64,000 nt of DNA from Nocardioides sp. GY 10113 (GCF_004919105.1 NZ_STGK01000007.1:62001-126000), one strand, 5' to 3'. Positions 35,046 through 44,968 are shown, numbered from the stretch's first letter. The notes: generated by a model not told the origin, from the sequence alone. Numbers and translations are program-made.

Positions 35046-36737
35046 ATGACGACCCCAGAAGTCGACGTCCTGCTGTCCCGCGCACACGGCTGGCTCTCCG
35101 AGGATCCGGACCCCGAGACGAGGGCCGAGCTGGAGAAGGTCGCCACCGCGGCCGAGAGCGGCGACGCGGCGGCCGTCGCCGACCTCACCGACCGTTTCCA
35201 CGGCACGCTGGAGTTCGGCACCGCCGGCCTGCGCGGCGCGCTCGGCGCGGGCCCGAACCGGATGAACCGGGTCGTGGTCACCCGCGCGGCGGCCGGCCTG
35301 GCGGCGTACCTCCTCGACCAGGGGGCGGAGCCCGGGGCGGCGGTCGCGATCGGCTACGACGCGCGCTACAACTCCGAGGTCTTCGCCCGCGACACCGCCG
35401 AGGTGATGGCGGGCGCCGGGCTGCGCCCGCTGCTGCTGCCCCGGCCGCTGCCGACGCCGGTGCTGGCGTTCGCGATCCGCGAGCTCGACGCCGTGGCCGG
35501 GGTGATGGTCACCGCCAGCCACAACCCGCCGCAGGACAACGGCTACAAGGTCTACCTCGGCGACGGGTCGCAGATCGTGCCGCCGGCCGACGCGGAGATC
35601 GCGGCCCGGATCAAGGCGGTCGGCCACCTGACCTCGGTGGTGAGGGCCGAGCCGGAGTCCACCGGCGGCGGCGTCCTCGGCGAGGAGGTCCTGGATGCCT
35701 ACCTGCGCACCGTGGAGGCGCTGGCCGGCGACGGCCCCCGCGACCTGACCATCGTCTACACGCCGCTGCACGGGGTCGGCGCCAGCCCGCTGCTGCGCGC
35801 GCTGACGGAGGCCGGCTTCCCGGCACCGCGGGTCGTGGAGCAGCAGGAGCAGCCGGACCCGGCGTTCCCGACCGTCGCGTTCCCCAACCCCGAGGAGCCG
35901 GGGGCGATGGACCTGGCGCTCGACCTGGCCGCGCTCAGCGGCGCCGACATCGTGATCGCGAACGACCCCGACGCCGACCGGTGCGCGGTGGCGGTGCCGG
36001 TCGCCGGCGGCGATGGCGCGGAGGACGGCACCTGGCGGATGCTGCGCGGCGACGAGGTCGGCGCGCTGCTCGCCGACCACCTGCTGCGCTCGGGACGGAC
36101 GGGCGTCTACGCCACCTCGATCGTCTCCTCCTCGCTGCTCGGTCGGCTGGCCGCGGCGCACGGGCAGCCGTTCGCCGAGACGCTGACCGGCTTCAAGTGG
36201 ATCGGTCGGCTGCCCGACCTCGCCTACGGGTACGAGGAGGCGCTGGGCTACTGCGTGGACCCGGACCACGTCGCCGACAAGGACGGCGTCTCGGCGGCGC
36301 TGCTGCTGTGCGAGATGGCGGCCAGCGCCAAGGCGGCGGGGCGCACGCTGCAGGACCGGCTCGACGAGATCGCGGTCGAGCACGGCCTGCACGCCACCGA
36401 CCAGCTCTCGGTGCGGGTCAGCGACCTCGGCGAGATCGCGGCCGCCATGGCCCGGCTGCGCGCCACCCCGCCGACCACGCTGGGCGGCGAGCCGGTGACC
36501 ACCACCGACGACCTCAACGAGGGCAGCGCGGAGCTGCCGCCGACCGACGGTCTGCGCTACCGCACCGACGGCGGCTCGCGGGTGATCGTCCGCCCGAGCG
36601 GCACCGAGCCCAAGCTCAAGTGCTACCTGGAGGTGGTGGTGCCGGTCACCGATGGCGACGTCGCGGCGGCGCGCTCGGTCGCGGCCGAGCGACTGGCGGC
36701 GTTGCGCGCCGACATCGCGGCGGCGGCGGGGATCTGA
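35046..36737 (+). CDS. Alpha-D-phosphohexomutase family enzyme (phosphoglucomutase/phosphomannomutase or phosphopentomutase)
   Basis: 563 aa, in the long (PgcA/PmmB-like) branch. The phosphoserine is Ser158 in TASHNPPQDNGYKVY, the Mg site is DPDADR at 307-312, the sugar-recognition loop is EEALGYCVDPDHVADKDGVSAALL, and the phosphate site is RPSGTEPKLK. The family moves phosphate between C1 and C6 of hexoses. Here the neighbours (PNP, deoC, deoA, cdd, add) make ribose-1-phosphate and deoxyribose-1-phosphate, and no DeoB-type phosphopentomutase is present. Acting as a phosphopentomutase is therefore a reasonable inference. M. tuberculosis pmmB sits in a similar place. Confidence 0.9.
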   Translation: MTTPEVDVLLSRAHGWLSEDPDPETRAELEKVATAAESGDAAAVADLTDRFHGTLEFGTAGLRGALGAGPNRMNRVVVTRAAAGLAAYLLDQGAEPGAAVAIGYDARYNSEVFARDTAEVMAGAGLRPLLLPRPLPTPVLAFAIRELDAVAGVMVTASHNPPQDNGYKVYLGDGSQIVPPADAEIAARIKAVGHLTSVVRAEPESTGGGVLGEEVLDAYLRTVEALAGDGPRDLTIVYTPLHGVGASPLLRALTEAGFPAPRVVEQQEQPDPAFPTVAFPNPEEPGAMDLALDLAALSGADIVIANDPDADRCAVAVPVAGGDGAEDGTWRMLRGDEVGALLADHLLRSGRTGVYATSIVSSSLLGRLAAAHGQPFAETLTGFKWIGRLPDLAYGYEEALGYCVDPDHVADKDGVSAALLLCEMAASAKAAGRTLQDRLDEIAVEHGLHATDQLSVRVSDLGEIAAAMARLRATPPTTLGGEPVTTTDDLNEGSAELPPTDGLRYRTDGGSRVIVRPSGTEPKLKCYLEVVVPVTDGDVAAARSVAAERLAALRADIAAAAGI

Positions 36738-36769
36738 GGAGGGTCGGCATCACCGGTCGACCAGGCGGG

Positions 36770-36813
36770 TCGTGTGCCTGAGAACCCGCTATGCCGGGGT
36801 GTGGGGCACACGA
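36770..36813. repeat. Hairpin repeat (family of 49313 and 49396)
   Basis: 9-bp arms TCGTGTGCC / GGCACACGA enclose 26 bp. The arms and parts of the interior (GAGA, CGCTATGCCGGGG) resemble the two copies near 49.3-49.4 kb. It lies 33 bp after the mutase stop and may end that transcript. Confidence 0.55.
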
Positions 36814-36974
36814 GCCACCTCCGGGGATGCACCGCCGCGTGTTACATGCAGGCCAGCCCCGCCCCCGGATGCCGATCGACCACCGCGACGCCGTCCACCT
36901 CACGCAGCCGACGTGCCGCGAGCTGTCACGCAACGCGTAGGCACTCTCACCCCACGTTGCCTCTCGACAGCCGC
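36814..36974. other. Intergenic stretch without recognisable gene
   Basis: Together with the hairpin repeat, this makes up most of the 237 bp between two convergent genes. It has slightly lower GC than its surroundings. I see no coding or RNA signal. Confidence 0.5.
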
Positions 36975-37550
36975 TCAGCCAAGGGCGGCGACGAGCAGCA
37001 CCACCGACAGCCCGACCAGCAGCGCGATCTCGGGCCAGGCCCGGCTGCTGCGCACCTCCGAGACGAGGGCCCACTGCTCCTCGCTGTCGGCCTCGATGCC
37101 GCGCAGCGCGCGGGCGTCGTCGGAGAGCTTCTGCAGCCGCTGCTCGACCAGGCCGGCGTACGACGGCTCGCCCCGCGGCGTGCCACGGGTGATCTCGCGC
37201 AGCGAGCGGCTCACGGCGGCGCTGACGTAGCGACGCTCGGCGACGCGCAGCACCACGACCTGCCGCACCGCCACCCCGCAGACACCGGCCAGCGGCACGG
37301 TCACCGTGTCGAGCATCCCGCGCAGCTCCAGCTCCGGACCGACCACGCGGATCCGTGGCCGCACCAGGGCCGACCACACCAGCGTCGCCAGCAGGCCGCA
37401 CAGCGCCAGGCCCCACACGGGGAAGTCGGTGCCCATCTCGAACAGCCCCAGCGCCAGCACCGCGGCGATCGTCACCAGGCCGATCCACCCCACGACCACC
37501 GAGCCCGTGGTCCGGAACTCCTCGCCCTTCGCGGACTGCTGGACACCCAC
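36975..37550 (-). CDS. PH domain-containing (bPH-like) membrane protein
   Basis: 191 aa from a GTG ([17 protein letters not shown]) with TAGGCT ending 6 nt before it. Two hydrophobic helices ([20 protein letters not shown] and [18 protein letters not shown]) precede a region [38 protein letters not shown] that reads like a bacterial PH strand set. A single C-terminal helix ([15 protein letters not shown]) follows. Function unknown. It is divergent from deoC, with the two -10 elements overlapping. Confidence 0.75.
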   Translation of the reverse strand: MGVQQSAKGEEFRTTGSVVVGWIGLVTIAAVLALGLFEMGTDFPVWGLALCGLLATLVWSALVRPRIRVVGPELELRGMLDTVTVPLAGVCGVAVRQVVVLRVAERRYVSAAVSRSLREITRGTPRGEPSYAGLVEQRLQKLSDDARALRGIEADSEEQWALVSEVRSSRAWPEIALLVGLSVVLLVAALG

Positions 37551-37556
37551 CCCGAC

Positions 37557-37562
37557 AGCCTA
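37557..37562 (-). promoter_or_regulatory. -10 element TAGGCT of the PH-domain gene
   Basis: Ends 6 nt before the GTG at 37550 and shares two bases with the deoC -10 on the other strand. Confidence 0.5.
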
Positions 37563-37566
37563 TGCT
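37561..37566 (+). promoter_or_regulatory. -10 element TATGCT of deoC
   Basis: Ends 6 nt before the deoC GTG at 37573. It overlaps the opposite -10 at 37557-37562, so the two promoters cannot be open at once. Confidence 0.5.
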
Positions 37567-37572
37567 GGGTCG

Positions 37573-38277
37573 GTGAGCACCACGGAACCGACCTCCGGCC
37601 AGCCCCACCCCACCGCGGCCGAGGTGGCCGCGATGATCGACCACACGCTGCTGAAGCCCGAGGCCACGCACGAGGACGTCGAGGCGCTGGTGGCCGAGGC
37701 CGCCGAGCTCGGCACGTTCTCGGTGTGCGTCTCCCCCTCCATGCTGCCGGTCTCGGTGCCCGAGGGCAGCGACCTCAAGGTGGCTGTGGTCTGCGGGTTC
37801 CCGAGCGGCAAGCACACCTCGAAGGTGAAGGCCGCCGAGGCCGCCGAGTCGGTGACGCTGGGCGCCGACGAGATCGACATGGTGATCGACGTGGGCGCCG
37901 CCAAGGAGGGCCGCTTCGCCGCCGTCGAGGCGGACATCGCCGCGGTGCGCGCGGCCGCGCCGGCGCCGACCGTGCTCAAGGTGATCATCGAGTCCGCCGC
38001 GCTCGGCGACGACGAGATCGTCGGCGTCTGCCGGGCCGCCGAGGCCGCCGGTGCCGACTTCGTGAAGACCTCCACCGGCTTCCACCCCTCCGGCGGCGCG
38101 AGCGAGCACGCCGTGCGGCTGATGGCGGCCACCGTCCCGTCGCTCGGCGTGAAGGCCTCCGGCGGCGTGCGCACGATGGAGCAGGCGCAGGCCATGATCC
38201 GGGCCGGGGCGACCCGGCTCGGCGTCTCCGGCAGCCGGGCCCTGCTCAGCGGCGGCCCCGCCGGCAGCGGCTACTGA
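37573..38277 (+). CDS. deoC: Deoxyribose-phosphate aldolase
   Basis: 234 aa class I aldolase cleaving 2-deoxyribose-5-phosphate to glyceraldehyde-3-phosphate and acetaldehyde. The Schiff-base lysine is Lys165 in [15 protein letters not shown], and the second active-site lysine is Lys194 in VKASGGVRT. The N-terminus has [12 protein letters not shown], the DeoC signature. The GTG start is fixed by the -10 element 6 nt upstream. It is the end step of deoxynucleoside breakdown after PNP or DeoA and the mutase. The uridine kinase gene follows after 16 bp, so they are probably co-transcribed. Confidence 0.96.
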   Translation: MSTTEPTSGQPHPTAAEVAAMIDHTLLKPEATHEDVEALVAEAAELGTFSVCVSPSMLPVSVPEGSDLKVAVVCGFPSGKHTSKVKAAEAAESVTLGADEIDMVIDVGAAKEGRFAAVEADIAAVRAAAPAPTVLKVIIESAALGDDEIVGVCRAAEAAGADFVKTSTGFHPSGGASEHAVRLMAATVPSLGVKASGGVRTMEQAQAMIRAGATRLGVSGSRALLSGGPAGSGY

Positions 38278-38293
38278 CCTGCGGGGGACACCT

Positions 38294-38920
38294 GTGGGCG
38301 CCCAGGTCATCGTCCTCGCCGGTCCCTCGGGGTCCGGCAAGTCGCGCTTGGCGGCGCGGCTCGAGCAGACCCACGGCTGGCCGACGCTGCGGCTCGACGA
38401 CTTCTACCGCGACGCCGACGCCCCCGACCTCCCGCGGATCACCGAGGGAGCCAACGCCGGGATGGTCGACTGGGACCACGCCGACACCTGGAGCCACGAG
38501 GACGCCGTCGCCACCCTGCTGACCCTGTGCCGCGAGGGCCGCGCGGAGGTGCCGGTCTACTCGCTCTCCGAGAGCCGGCGCATCGGCACGCAGGTCCTGG
38601 ACCTGGGCGGCGCGACCCACTTCTGCGCCGAGGGGATCTTCGCCCCGGCCGTGGTGGCGCACTGCCAGGCCTCCGGCGTGCTGGCGGCGGCGTACTGCAT
38701 CACCCAGCACCCGATGGTCACGTTCTGGCGGCGCCTGAGCCGGGACCTCAAGGAGCGCCGCAAGGCGCCGACGGTGCTGGTACGGCGCGGGCTCGCGCTC
38801 GCCCGCGCCCAGCGACGTGTGGTGCGCGGCGCTGTCTCCGCCGGCTGTCGGGTCGCCACCGGCCACCAGGCCTACGGCCAGCTCACCCGTCGGGAGGGCG
38901 GCCGTGCGGTGGCCGGATGA
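38294..38920 (+). CDS. Uridine kinase-family P-loop kinase
   Basis: 208 aa from GTG (MGAQVIVLAGPSGSGKSRLA). Walker A is GPSGSGKS at residues 10-17. LRLDDFYRDADAPDLP and MVDWDHADTW match the substrate-binding region of uridine kinases (DDFY, then DW.HP-like). It probably phosphorylates uridine and cytidine with ATP or GTP to nucleoside monophosphates, the salvage counterpart of the catabolic genes around it. The C-terminus is basic. It starts 16 bp after deoC and its last 17 bp overlap the next gene. Confidence 0.87.
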   Translation: MGAQVIVLAGPSGSGKSRLAARLEQTHGWPTLRLDDFYRDADAPDLPRITEGANAGMVDWDHADTWSHEDAVATLLTLCREGRAEVPVYSLSESRRIGTQVLDLGGATHFCAEGIFAPAVVAHCQASGVLAAAYCITQHPMVTFWRRLSRDLKERRKAPTVLVRRGLALARAQRRVVRGAVSAGCRVATGHQAYGQLTRREGGRAVAG

Positions 38921-39431
38921 CCTGCCTCCCTCGATGCTGCGGCAGCCGAACTCGGTCAGCTGCGGAGCGACGACGGTCGTCGCCGCCCGGGCGCTGCTGC
39001 GGGCGCCGTGGCGCCCCGAGGACCCGGTCGCCGAGATCACGGCCGAGCACCGCCGGCTGACGTCGACCCGCAGCGCCCGGGACCGCCTGCAGGTGCCCTG
39101 GCCGCGGCGCTTCGGCACGCCGCCGTGGGCGGTCGCGGACGCGATCGGCGTGCTCGCCGGCGAGCGGGTCGCCACCGTGATCACCCGTCCCCGCCCCGAG
39201 ACCGGGTACGACGTGCTCCTCGCCCAGCTGCGGACCCGGCCGGCCGCGGTCTACCTGGGCAACGCCTGGCTGCCCCGCCACGTGGTGCTCGCCCTCGAGT
39301 CGCTCGACGGCGGCACCTCGGTGCGGGTCTTCGACCCGGCCGCCGGCGCGCTGGTGGTCGTCGAGGCCGACCGCTGGCGCGGCCAGCGGGTCGGCATCGC
39401 CGGGTGGGACTACCCGTGGGCGGTCATCTGA
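38904..39431 (+). CDS. Papain-like (C39-like) cysteine peptidase-fold protein, unassigned
   Basis: 175 aa from the GTG of VRWPDDLPPSMLRQ, overlapping the uridine kinase end by 17 bp; the longer frame to 38817 is less likely. The segment RQPNSVSCGATTVVAARALL has a cysteine (Cys20) in the xxCGxxx context of C39/papain-like enzymes. His126 in LPRHVVLALE and Asp144 in VRVFDPAAG follow at the usual spacing for a Cys-His-Asp triad. No signal peptide is seen, so it would act in the cytosol. I know no characterised relative. It could be a peptidase, a transglutaminase-like enzyme or an inactive fold. Confidence 0.6.
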   Translation: MRWPDDLPPSMLRQPNSVSCGATTVVAARALLRAPWRPEDPVAEITAEHRRLTSTRSARDRLQVPWPRRFGTPPWAVADAIGVLAGERVATVITRPRPETGYDVLLAQLRTRPAAVYLGNAWLPRHVVLALESLDGGTSVRVFDPAAGALVVVEADRWRGQRVGIAGWDYPWAVI

Positions 39432-39459
39432 CCGCGCACCGGACCGGCGCTGCCCCTGC

Positions 39460-40536
39460 TCAGGCGTGGTCGGCGTACCAGGGCTTGATCACGTCCATGA
39501 TCAGCCGCAGCCGCTGGTCGTAGTGCACGAACGCCGACTTCATGGCGTTCACGGTGAACCACTCCACCTCGCGCAGGCCGTAGCCGAACGCCTCGCTGAG
39601 CAGCGCGAACTCCCGGGTCATCGAGGTCCCGCTCATCAGCCGGTTGTCGGTGTTGACGGTGACCCGGAACCGCAGGTCGGCCAGCGTCTTGATCGGGTGC
39701 TCGGCGATCGAGGCGGCCGCGCCGGTCTGCACGTTGGAGGACGGGCACATCTCCAGCGGGATCCGCTTGTCGCGGACGTACGCCGCCAGGCGCCCGAGCC
39801 GCGGTGCGGTGCCGTCGAGGTCGATGTCGTCGACGATCCGTACGCCGTGGCCGAGCCGGTCCGCGCCGCACCACTGCACCGCCTCCCAGATCGAGGGCAG
39901 CCCGAACGCCTCGCCGGCGTGGATGGTGACGTGGCCGTTCTCGCGACGCACGTACTCGAAGGCGTCCAGGAAGCGGGTCGGCGGGTAGCCCGCCTCCGGC
40001 CCGGCGATGTCGAAGCCGACCACACCCTTGTCGCGCCAGTCGATGGCGAGCCCGGCGATCTCCGAGGAGCGCGCGGCCTGCCGCATCGCGGTCAGCAGGT
40101 GGCGCACCACGATCCGGCCGCCGGCGGCCTCCATCCCCTGCTCGAAGCCCTCCTGAACCGCGGCGACCACCTCGGTCAACGTCAGCCCCTGGTCCACGTG
40201 CAGCTCGGGGGCGTACCGGATCTCGGCGTACACCACCCCGTCGGCCGCGAGGTCCTCGACGCACTCGCGGGCCACCCGGGTGATCGCCGGACCGGTCTGC
40301 ATCACGCCGACGGTGTGGCTGAAGGTCTCCAGGTAGCGGACCAGGGACCCGGAGTCGGCCGCGGCTGCGAACCACGCGCCGAGCTCGTCCGGGTCGGTGG
40401 TCGGGAGCTCGTGTCCGCAGTCCGCTGCGAGCTCGGCGATGGTCGCCGGGCGCAGGCCACCGTCGAGGTGGTCGTGCAGCAGGACCTTGGGCGCGGACCT
40501 CAACAGCGCTGTCGGCAGGCCACGTGTAGGTTCCAT
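39460..40536 (-). CDS. add: Adenosine deaminase
   Basis: 358 aa from the ATG of [17 protein letters not shown]; a longer frame to 40584 was not used. Zinc ligands His21 and His23 are in [10 protein letters not shown], then HAGEAFG, and [14 protein letters not shown] near the C-terminus carries the last ligand. The motif HDHLDGG differs slightly from the common HVHLDGA, but the metal ligands remain. It converts adenosine and deoxyadenosine to inosine compounds for PNP. It converges with the C39-like gene. Upstream there is a dyad TTGTT-CC-AACAA at 40544-40555. Confidence 0.94.
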   Translation of the reverse strand: MEPTRGLPTALLRSAPKVLLHDHLDGGLRPATIAELAADCGHELPTTDPDELGAWFAAAADSGSLVRYLETFSHTVGVMQTGPAITRVARECVEDLAADGVVYAEIRYAPELHVDQGLTLTEVVAAVQEGFEQGMEAAGGRIVVRHLLTAMRQAARSSEIAGLAIDWRDKGVVGFDIAGPEAGYPPTRFLDAFEYVRRENGHVTIHAGEAFGLPSIWEAVQWCGADRLGHGVRIVDDIDLDGTAPRLGRLAAYVRDKRIPLEMCPSSNVQTGAAASIAEHPIKTLADLRFRVTVNTDNRLMSGTSMTREFALLSEAFGYGLREVEWFTVNAMKSAFVHYDQRLRLIMDVIKPWYADHA

Positions 40537-40543
40537 GAGCGCA

Positions 40544-40555
40544 TTGTTCCAACAA
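40544..40555. promoter_or_regulatory. Small dyad TTGTTCCAACAA upstream of add
   Basis: 5-bp arms 8 bp before the add start and 62 bp before the maoC-like start. A weak -10 (AACAAT) for add overlaps it. Could be an operator; the arms are short. Confidence 0.25.
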
Positions 40556-40616
40556 CGCACCGCCAGGGACACCGACCCGCCCACGCCCGCTCGGGCATCG
40601 CACCAAGGGAGCAGCG

Positions 40617-41069
40617 ATGAAGGTATTCAGCACGTTCGACGAGATCGAGGCCGCCACCGGTGAGGACCTCGGCGCCAGCGAGTGGCTCACCATCGACCAG
40701 AACCGGGTGAACCAGTTCGCCGACGCGACCGGCGACCACCAGTGGATCCACGTCGACGTCGAGCGCTCGAAGGAGGGCCCGTTCGGCGGCACCATCGCCC
40801 ACGGCTACCTCACCCTGTCGCTCATTCCGTGGCTGGGCAGCCAGGTGTTCAGCCTGCAGACCCCGGGCGCCAAGCTGAACTACGGCGTGAACAAGGTCCG
40901 CTTCCCCACCCCGGTCCTGGTCGGCTCGCGGATCCGCGCCCACGTGAAGATCGCGACCGTCACCGACATCCCGACGGGCAAGCAGCTGACCGTGCAGCAC
41001 ACGATCGAGATCGAGGGCCAGGACAAGCCCGCCTGCGTCGCCGAGACGGTCGTCCTGCTCCTCCCCTGA
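40617..41069 (+). CDS. MaoC-family (R)-hydratase-like protein
   Basis: 150 aa single hot-dog domain. The active-site segment is [22 protein letters not shown], with the Asp and His of the hydratase-2 motif, followed by [33 protein letters not shown] is typical of MaoC proteins. The family hydrates 2-enoyl-CoA or related CoA esters. It is not obviously linked to the nucleoside genes on either side. It is preceded by AAGGGAGCAG as a ribosome site and followed by a strong hairpin. Confidence 0.9.
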   Translation: MKVFSTFDEIEAATGEDLGASEWLTIDQNRVNQFADATGDHQWIHVDVERSKEGPFGGTIAHGYLTLSLIPWLGSQVFSLQTPGAKLNYGVNKVRFPTPVLVGSRIRAHVKIATVTDIPTGKQLTVQHTIEIEGQDKPACVAETVVLLLP

Positions 41070-41115
41070 GCCGACCCGGGGCTTGCGCACCCCCGAACCG
41101 TTGGTCGCGCACCTC

Positions 41116-41159
41116 CGAGACGGGGCTTGCGGACCTTCGAGTCCGCGGGCCCCGTCTCG
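41116..41159. terminator. Terminator between maoC-like and deoA genes
   Basis: CGAGACGGGGC pairs with GCCCCGTCTCG; two T-G wobbles then GCGGAC/GTCCGC continue the stem to a 6-nt loop. It sits 47 nt past the MaoC stop between convergent genes. Confidence 0.8.
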
Positions 41160-41186
41160 CGTTGCGTGCGGACTCAGCGGTGCGCA

Positions 41187-41220
41187 AGGCCCGGCTCGGG
41201 GGTGCCTGAGGCCCGGCTCG
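41187..41220. repeat. GC-rich direct repeat, 2 x 12 bp, at the deoA end
   Basis: AGGCCCGGCTCG at 41187-41198 and 41209-41220, separated by GGGGTGCCTG. The second copy abuts the deoA stop codon. Similar to the unit at 15121-15189. Confidence 0.5.
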
Positions 41221-42513
<1,293 letters not shown>

Positions 42514-42574
42514 GCTGCCCTCCTCGGCACGCACCGGATCGGCATCCGGCGCTCGAAATGCACCTGCCCCGGCG

Positions 42575-42580
42575 ACCCTA
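42575..42580 (-). promoter_or_regulatory. -10 element TAGGGT of deoA
   Basis: Lies 61 bp before the GTG, giving a 5' leader of about 55 nt with a good Shine-Dalgarno. Unlike most genes here deoA would not be leaderless. Confidence 0.4.
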
Positions 42581-42663
42581 CCCAGCGGTGCGCGGACCCC
42601 CGGCGTGGCGCCCCCGCCCACTCGTCCGAGCGCCCCCTCCCAGCGGCACCCCCGAGGCGCTAC

Positions 42664-42679
42664 TGTGACCTGGCTCACA
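42664..42679. promoter_or_regulatory. CRP/GlxR-type binding site TGTGA-CCTGGC-TCACA
   Basis: A perfect TGTGA-N6-TCACA dyad. It ends 19 bp before the ATG of the secreted protein and is centred about 100 bp upstream of the predicted deoA start of transcription. Matches the M. tuberculosis CRP and C. glutamicum GlxR consensus. Confidence 0.65.
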
Positions 42680-42698
42680 CCTTGCGGAAGGACCTCCG

Positions 42699-43241
42699 AT
42701 GCGCCTGACCGTCCGTCTCACCACCATCGTCGTGCTGCTGGGGCTCATCACCGCGCTCGCACCGAGCAGCACCGCGGCGGTCTCGCGCCGTGCGCCGTGC
42801 GCGTTCGACCCGTCCACCGGCTACACGCTCTGCTACCAGCTCCTGCGCCATCAGCGCGCGAACCGGATCGTCGAGTCGGTCGTCCTCCGGAACACGACGG
42901 ACGAGCCGATCGAGAAGGACTGCCTCTTCCACCGCCACGTCCGCAAGCTCAAGGTCAGCGGCCGCACGTTCGGGGTGACCCGGACCGCCGTCTTCCGCCT
43001 GGTCAAGCGGAACGTCCGTGCCCAGGTCCACCGCCGGATCGTGTTCCGGGCCTCCACCCCGGCACGCCCGGCCGCCACCGTCTCCCTGGACCCCGGCCAG
43101 GTCGTCACCTGCTCACTGACCTACCAGCTCGTCGCGGCCCGGGTGCGCGTGCGCATGACACCTCCCGGCGGCGGACCCGCCACGACCCGGATCCACCGCG
43201 TCCGCGTGCCGATCCGGTTCAGCGTCGGACTGGTCGCCTGA
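42699..43241 (+). CDS. Secreted protein of unknown function, four cysteines
   Basis: 180 aa with a signal peptide (MRLTVRLTTIVVLLGLITALAPSSTAA). The mature part has Cys in APCAFDPSTGYTLCYQ, in KDCLFHRH and in VVTCSLTY, so two disulfides are possible. It is rich in Arg and Val and reads as beta-strand. I recognise no family. AAGGACC provides a ribosome site. A CRP-type site lies directly upstream, at a position where binding could block transcription. It is convergent with cdd. Confidence 0.65.
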   Translation: MRLTVRLTTIVVLLGLITALAPSSTAAVSRRAPCAFDPSTGYTLCYQLLRHQRANRIVESVVLRNTTDEPIEKDCLFHRHVRKLKVSGRTFGVTRTAVFRLVKRNVRAQVHRRIVFRASTPARPAATVSLDPGQVVTCSLTYQLVAARVRVRMTPPGGGPATTRIHRVRVPIRFSVGLVA

Positions 43242-43280
43242 CGGGTTGCGCCGCGACGGTCGACCAGCGGCGACGCGGTC

Positions 43281-43688
43281 TCAGGCCAGGTTCTCGGGCC
43301 CGAAGGCCATCGGCAGCACCTCGGCCATCGTGCGCAGCCCCTCAGGGGTGACCAGCTCGAGCTCCGCGCCGCCGTTCTCCCACAGGAGCTGGCGGCAGCG
43401 GCCGCACGGCATGATCACCTCGCCGACCCCGTTGACGCAGACGAAGTGCGTCAGGCGACCGCCGCCGGTGGCGTGCAGCTGGGAGACCACCCCGCACTCG
43501 GCGCACAGCACGACGCCGTACGCCGCGTTCTCGACGTTGCAGCCGACCAGCACCCGGCCGTCGTCGGCGACAGCCGCCGCGCCGACCCGATAGCCGGAGT
43601 AGGGCGCGTAGGCCCGTGCCGCGACCTCGACCGCCGCTCGCTTCAGTGCATCCCAGTCGCCGTCCCAGACGGCATCCACGTCGACCAC
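43281..43688 (-). CDS. cdd: Cytidine deaminase
   Basis: 135 aa, the small tetrameric type. Zinc-site residues are in NAAYGVVLCAECGVVSQL (Cys and the catalytic Glu) and in MPCGRCRQLLWENGG. AYAPYSGYRVGAAAV is the usual N-terminal segment. It deaminates cytidine and deoxycytidine to uridine compounds, which DeoA and uridine kinase can use. The GTG start at 43688 has TAGCGT 6 nt before it. It is divergent from bmpA. Confidence 0.95.
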   Translation of the reverse strand: MVDVDAVWDGDWDALKRAAVEVAARAYAPYSGYRVGAAAVADDGRVLVGCNVENAAYGVVLCAECGVVSQLHATGGGRLTHFVCVNGVGEVIMPCGRCRQLLWENGGAELELVTPEGLRTMAEVLPMAFGPENLA

Positions 43689-43694
43689 TCCGCC

Positions 43695-43700
43695 ACGCTA
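43695..43700 (-). promoter_or_regulatory. -10 element TAGCGT of cdd
   Basis: Ends 6 nt before the GTG at 43688; same hexamer and spacing as the phosphosugar mutase promoter. Confidence 0.5.
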
Positions 43701-43885
43701 GCGCCCGGGCCGGCCCGGTGCGCGGACTCACCCACTTAGCACGTCTCGGGGGGAGAAAAGGTCGCAACTTCGTAACGTTGGCCCTGCCGGCTTTGCGGAG
43801 CCGGGTGGCTGGGCCACTATGCAGCGAAGCACCAGCCGACCTGCCCTGCCCGCCCGGGCTCGGGGCGCTGACCTGGAGGACATCT

Positions 43886-44968
43886 GTGAAGACCTGGAAG
43901 AGGACGACCGCCGCCACCGCCGTGGCACTCATGGCGAGCGCCGCGCTCGCGGCCTGCGGCGACGCCCCGGAGGAGAGCGACACCGAGTCGGTCGACTTCC
44001 TCCCCTGCATCCTCTCCGACGCGGGCGGGTTCGACGACAAGTCGTTCAACCAGCTCAGCTACGAGGGCGTGAAGGAGGCCGCCGAGGAGCTCGGCGCCGA
44101 CTTCAAGGAGTTCGAGTCGCAGAGCGAGAACGACTACCAGGGCGCGCTCGAGGGCTTCGTCTCCGCGGGCTGCGACATGATCGTCACCGTCGGCTTCGCG
44201 CTGTCGGCCGCGACCGTCGAGTCGGCCACCGCCAACCCCGACATCGAGTACCTCCTCATCGACGACGCCGCGGACAACGACTTCGACGGCACCAAGGACG
44301 CGGACAACATCAAGCCGCTCCTCTACGACACCGCGCAGGCCGCCTTCCTGGCCGGCTACGCCGCGGCGGACTTCACCAAGACCGGCGTCGTGGGCACCTA
44401 CGGCGGCGCGCCGTACCCGACCGTCACCATCTTCATGGACGGCTTCAAGCAGGGCGTGGACTACTACGCCTCGGAGAAGGGCAAGAAGGTCAAGCTCGTC
44501 GGCTACAGCGGCGGCGACAAGGGCGTCTTCACCGGCGGCTTCGAGGCCAACGAGAAGGCCACCAACACCGCCAAGCAGATCCTGGACCAGAACGCCGACG
44601 TGATCCTCCCCGTCGGCGGCCCGATCTACCAGGGCGCCCTGACCGCGATCGGGGACAGCGGCAAGGACGTCGCGATGATCGGCGTCGACGCCGACTTCTA
44701 CGAGACCGACCCGAGCACGCAGGACATCGTGCTCACCTCGATCCTGAAGAACATGAAGCTGTCGACCTACGAGGCCGTCGTGGCCGCGGGCGGCGGCGAG
44801 TTCGACCCGGAGGCCTACGTCGGCACCCTGGAGAACGACGGCGTCGGCATCGCCCCGTTCCACAACTACGAGGACAAGATCTCCGACTCGCTGCCGGGCG
44901 AGCTGGAGGAGGTCAAGGCCGGCATCATCGACGGCTCGATCCCGGTGACCTCCTACCTCAACCAGTGA
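43886..44968 (+). CDS. BmpA/PnrA-family nucleoside-binding lipoprotein of an ABC importer
   Basis: 360 aa from GTG with GGAGGA upstream. A lipoprotein signal peptide ends in ALAAC with the lipidated Cys24. The mature protein begins with an acidic stretch, then CILSDAGGFDDKSFNQLSYEG, the SDxGGxDDxSFNQ signature of the BMP family. These bind purine or other nucleosides, and here the next three genes encode the matching transporter. It is anchored outside the membrane. A strong hairpin lies between it and the ATPase gene, which would keep the binding protein in excess. Divergent from cdd. Confidence 0.93.
   Translation: MKTWKRTTAATAVALMASAALAACGDAPEESDTESVDFLPCILSDAGGFDDKSFNQLSYEGVKEAAEELGADFKEFESQSENDYQGALEGFVSAGCDMIVTVGFALSAATVESATANPDIEYLLIDDAADNDFDGTKDADNIKPLLYDTAQAAFLAGYAAADFTKTGVVGTYGGAPYPTVTIFMDGFKQGVDYYASEKGKKVKLVGYSGGDKGVFTGGFEANEKATNTAKQILDQNADVILPVGGPIYQGALTAIGDSGKDVAMIGVDADFYETDPSTQDIVLTSILKNMKLSTYEAVVAAGGGEFDPEAYVGTLENDGVGIAPFHNYEDKISDSLPGELEEVKAGIIDGSIPVTSYLNQ

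Noticed and set aside
43816..43823. bmpA -10 element TATGCA
   Set aside because: No matching -35 at 16-19 bp and over 60 nt from the start; too weak to annotate.
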